From a virus, in IMG/VR virus record IMGVR_UViG_3300037011_000898, positions 1-47,286 of that record: a stretch of 47,286 bases of DNA; one strand, given 5' to 3'. The notes under the pieces were generated by a model that ran no database searches, had not been told where the DNA came from, and saw nothing but the letters and a program-made list of their open reading frames with translations. Made by a program: the position numbers and the translations under genes. Each line of letters begins with the position of its first letter. Position 1 is the first letter of the stretch. Below are positions 47,134-47,286 of the stretch, one piece after another.

Positions 47134-47286
47134 ATGACCCCACAACAATTTCTACAACTACTCACACAAAGGAGAGTCAAGTACAAGGTGGTTGATCGTT
47201 ATGTAGATGTAGAAGGTGACTGTAACATAGGTGGTCTGGGTCTAGTTGAGATTCCCGTACAGTTTCGTGTAGTTACAGGAAATTTC
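47134..47286 (+). CDS. leucine-rich-repeat protein, copy C (partial)
   Basis: The first 51 codons of a third copy run off the right edge. It starts MTPQQFLQLLTQRRVKYKVV and matches copies A and B at 150 of 153 bases; the differences are G to C, A to G and A to G. GATTATG before it is also found before copy A. The number of repeats is not visible. It follows the tail-protein-I gene directly. Confidence 0.85.
   Translation, partial: MTPQQFLQLLTQRRVKYKVVDRYVDVEGDCNIGGLGLVEIPVQFRVVTGNF

Overview
The window is a gene-dense stretch of a large tailed-phage genome with a contractile tail (myovirus). Every supported gene lies on the + strand. Genes are packed with ATGA, TGATG or TAATG stop/start overlaps, and no noncoding gap exceeds about 260 bases. 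The type follows from an ordered T4-style set: prohead protease, gp23-like major capsid protein, neck proteins, tail sheath, tail tube, a gp26/gp51-like chaperone, a short tape measure candidate, gp53-like, hub, gp5-like spike, gp25, gp6/J and gpI. The terminase and portal are not seen and the host cannot be named. No tRNA, integrase, transposase or CRISPR array was seen.

Layout. (1) 1-8259: a methyltransferase, a nucleotidyltransferase and acidic, low-complexity, probably virion-associated proteins, including a KTSC-domain and a DUF5661-like protein. (2) 8275-14559: a mixed accessory block with a GT2 glycosyltransferase, Cys-rich metal-binding proteins (one YkgJ-like), a FEN-type 5'-3' exonuclease, a papain-like protease, a membrane protein, an HD phosphohydrolase and a duplicated pair of unknown genes. 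(3) 14574-22186: a translationally coupled glycan island (GT9, GT2-like, FkbM methyltransferase, two GT4, two further GT-A-like enzymes, a polysaccharide deacetylase) ending in queD and two tiny genes. (4) 22442-30399: acidic virion-type proteins, a 755-residue protease/scaffold fusion and the major capsid protein, closed by a strong terminator. (5) 30598-47286: a C2H2 zinc-finger protein, neck genes, tail and baseplate.

The most unusual points are these. Three nearly identical copies of a leucine-rich-repeat gene sit at junctions between neck, hub/spike and tail-I genes, with different numbers of a 63-bp repeat. A T6 run at the end of the gp26-like gene gives access to an 80-codon open frame just before the tape measure, as in tail-chaperone frameshifting. 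The prohead protease is fused to a scaffold-like region with a possible nested start. Two eukaryote-style C2H2 fingers lie in the head operon. The same small beta-rich module occurs in the capsid protein and, twice, in the gp6 homologue. The glycan island carries no recognisable lipid-linked assembly genes.

Functional assignments rest on motifs read by eye. No database search was run, so family names marked as candidates are inference.
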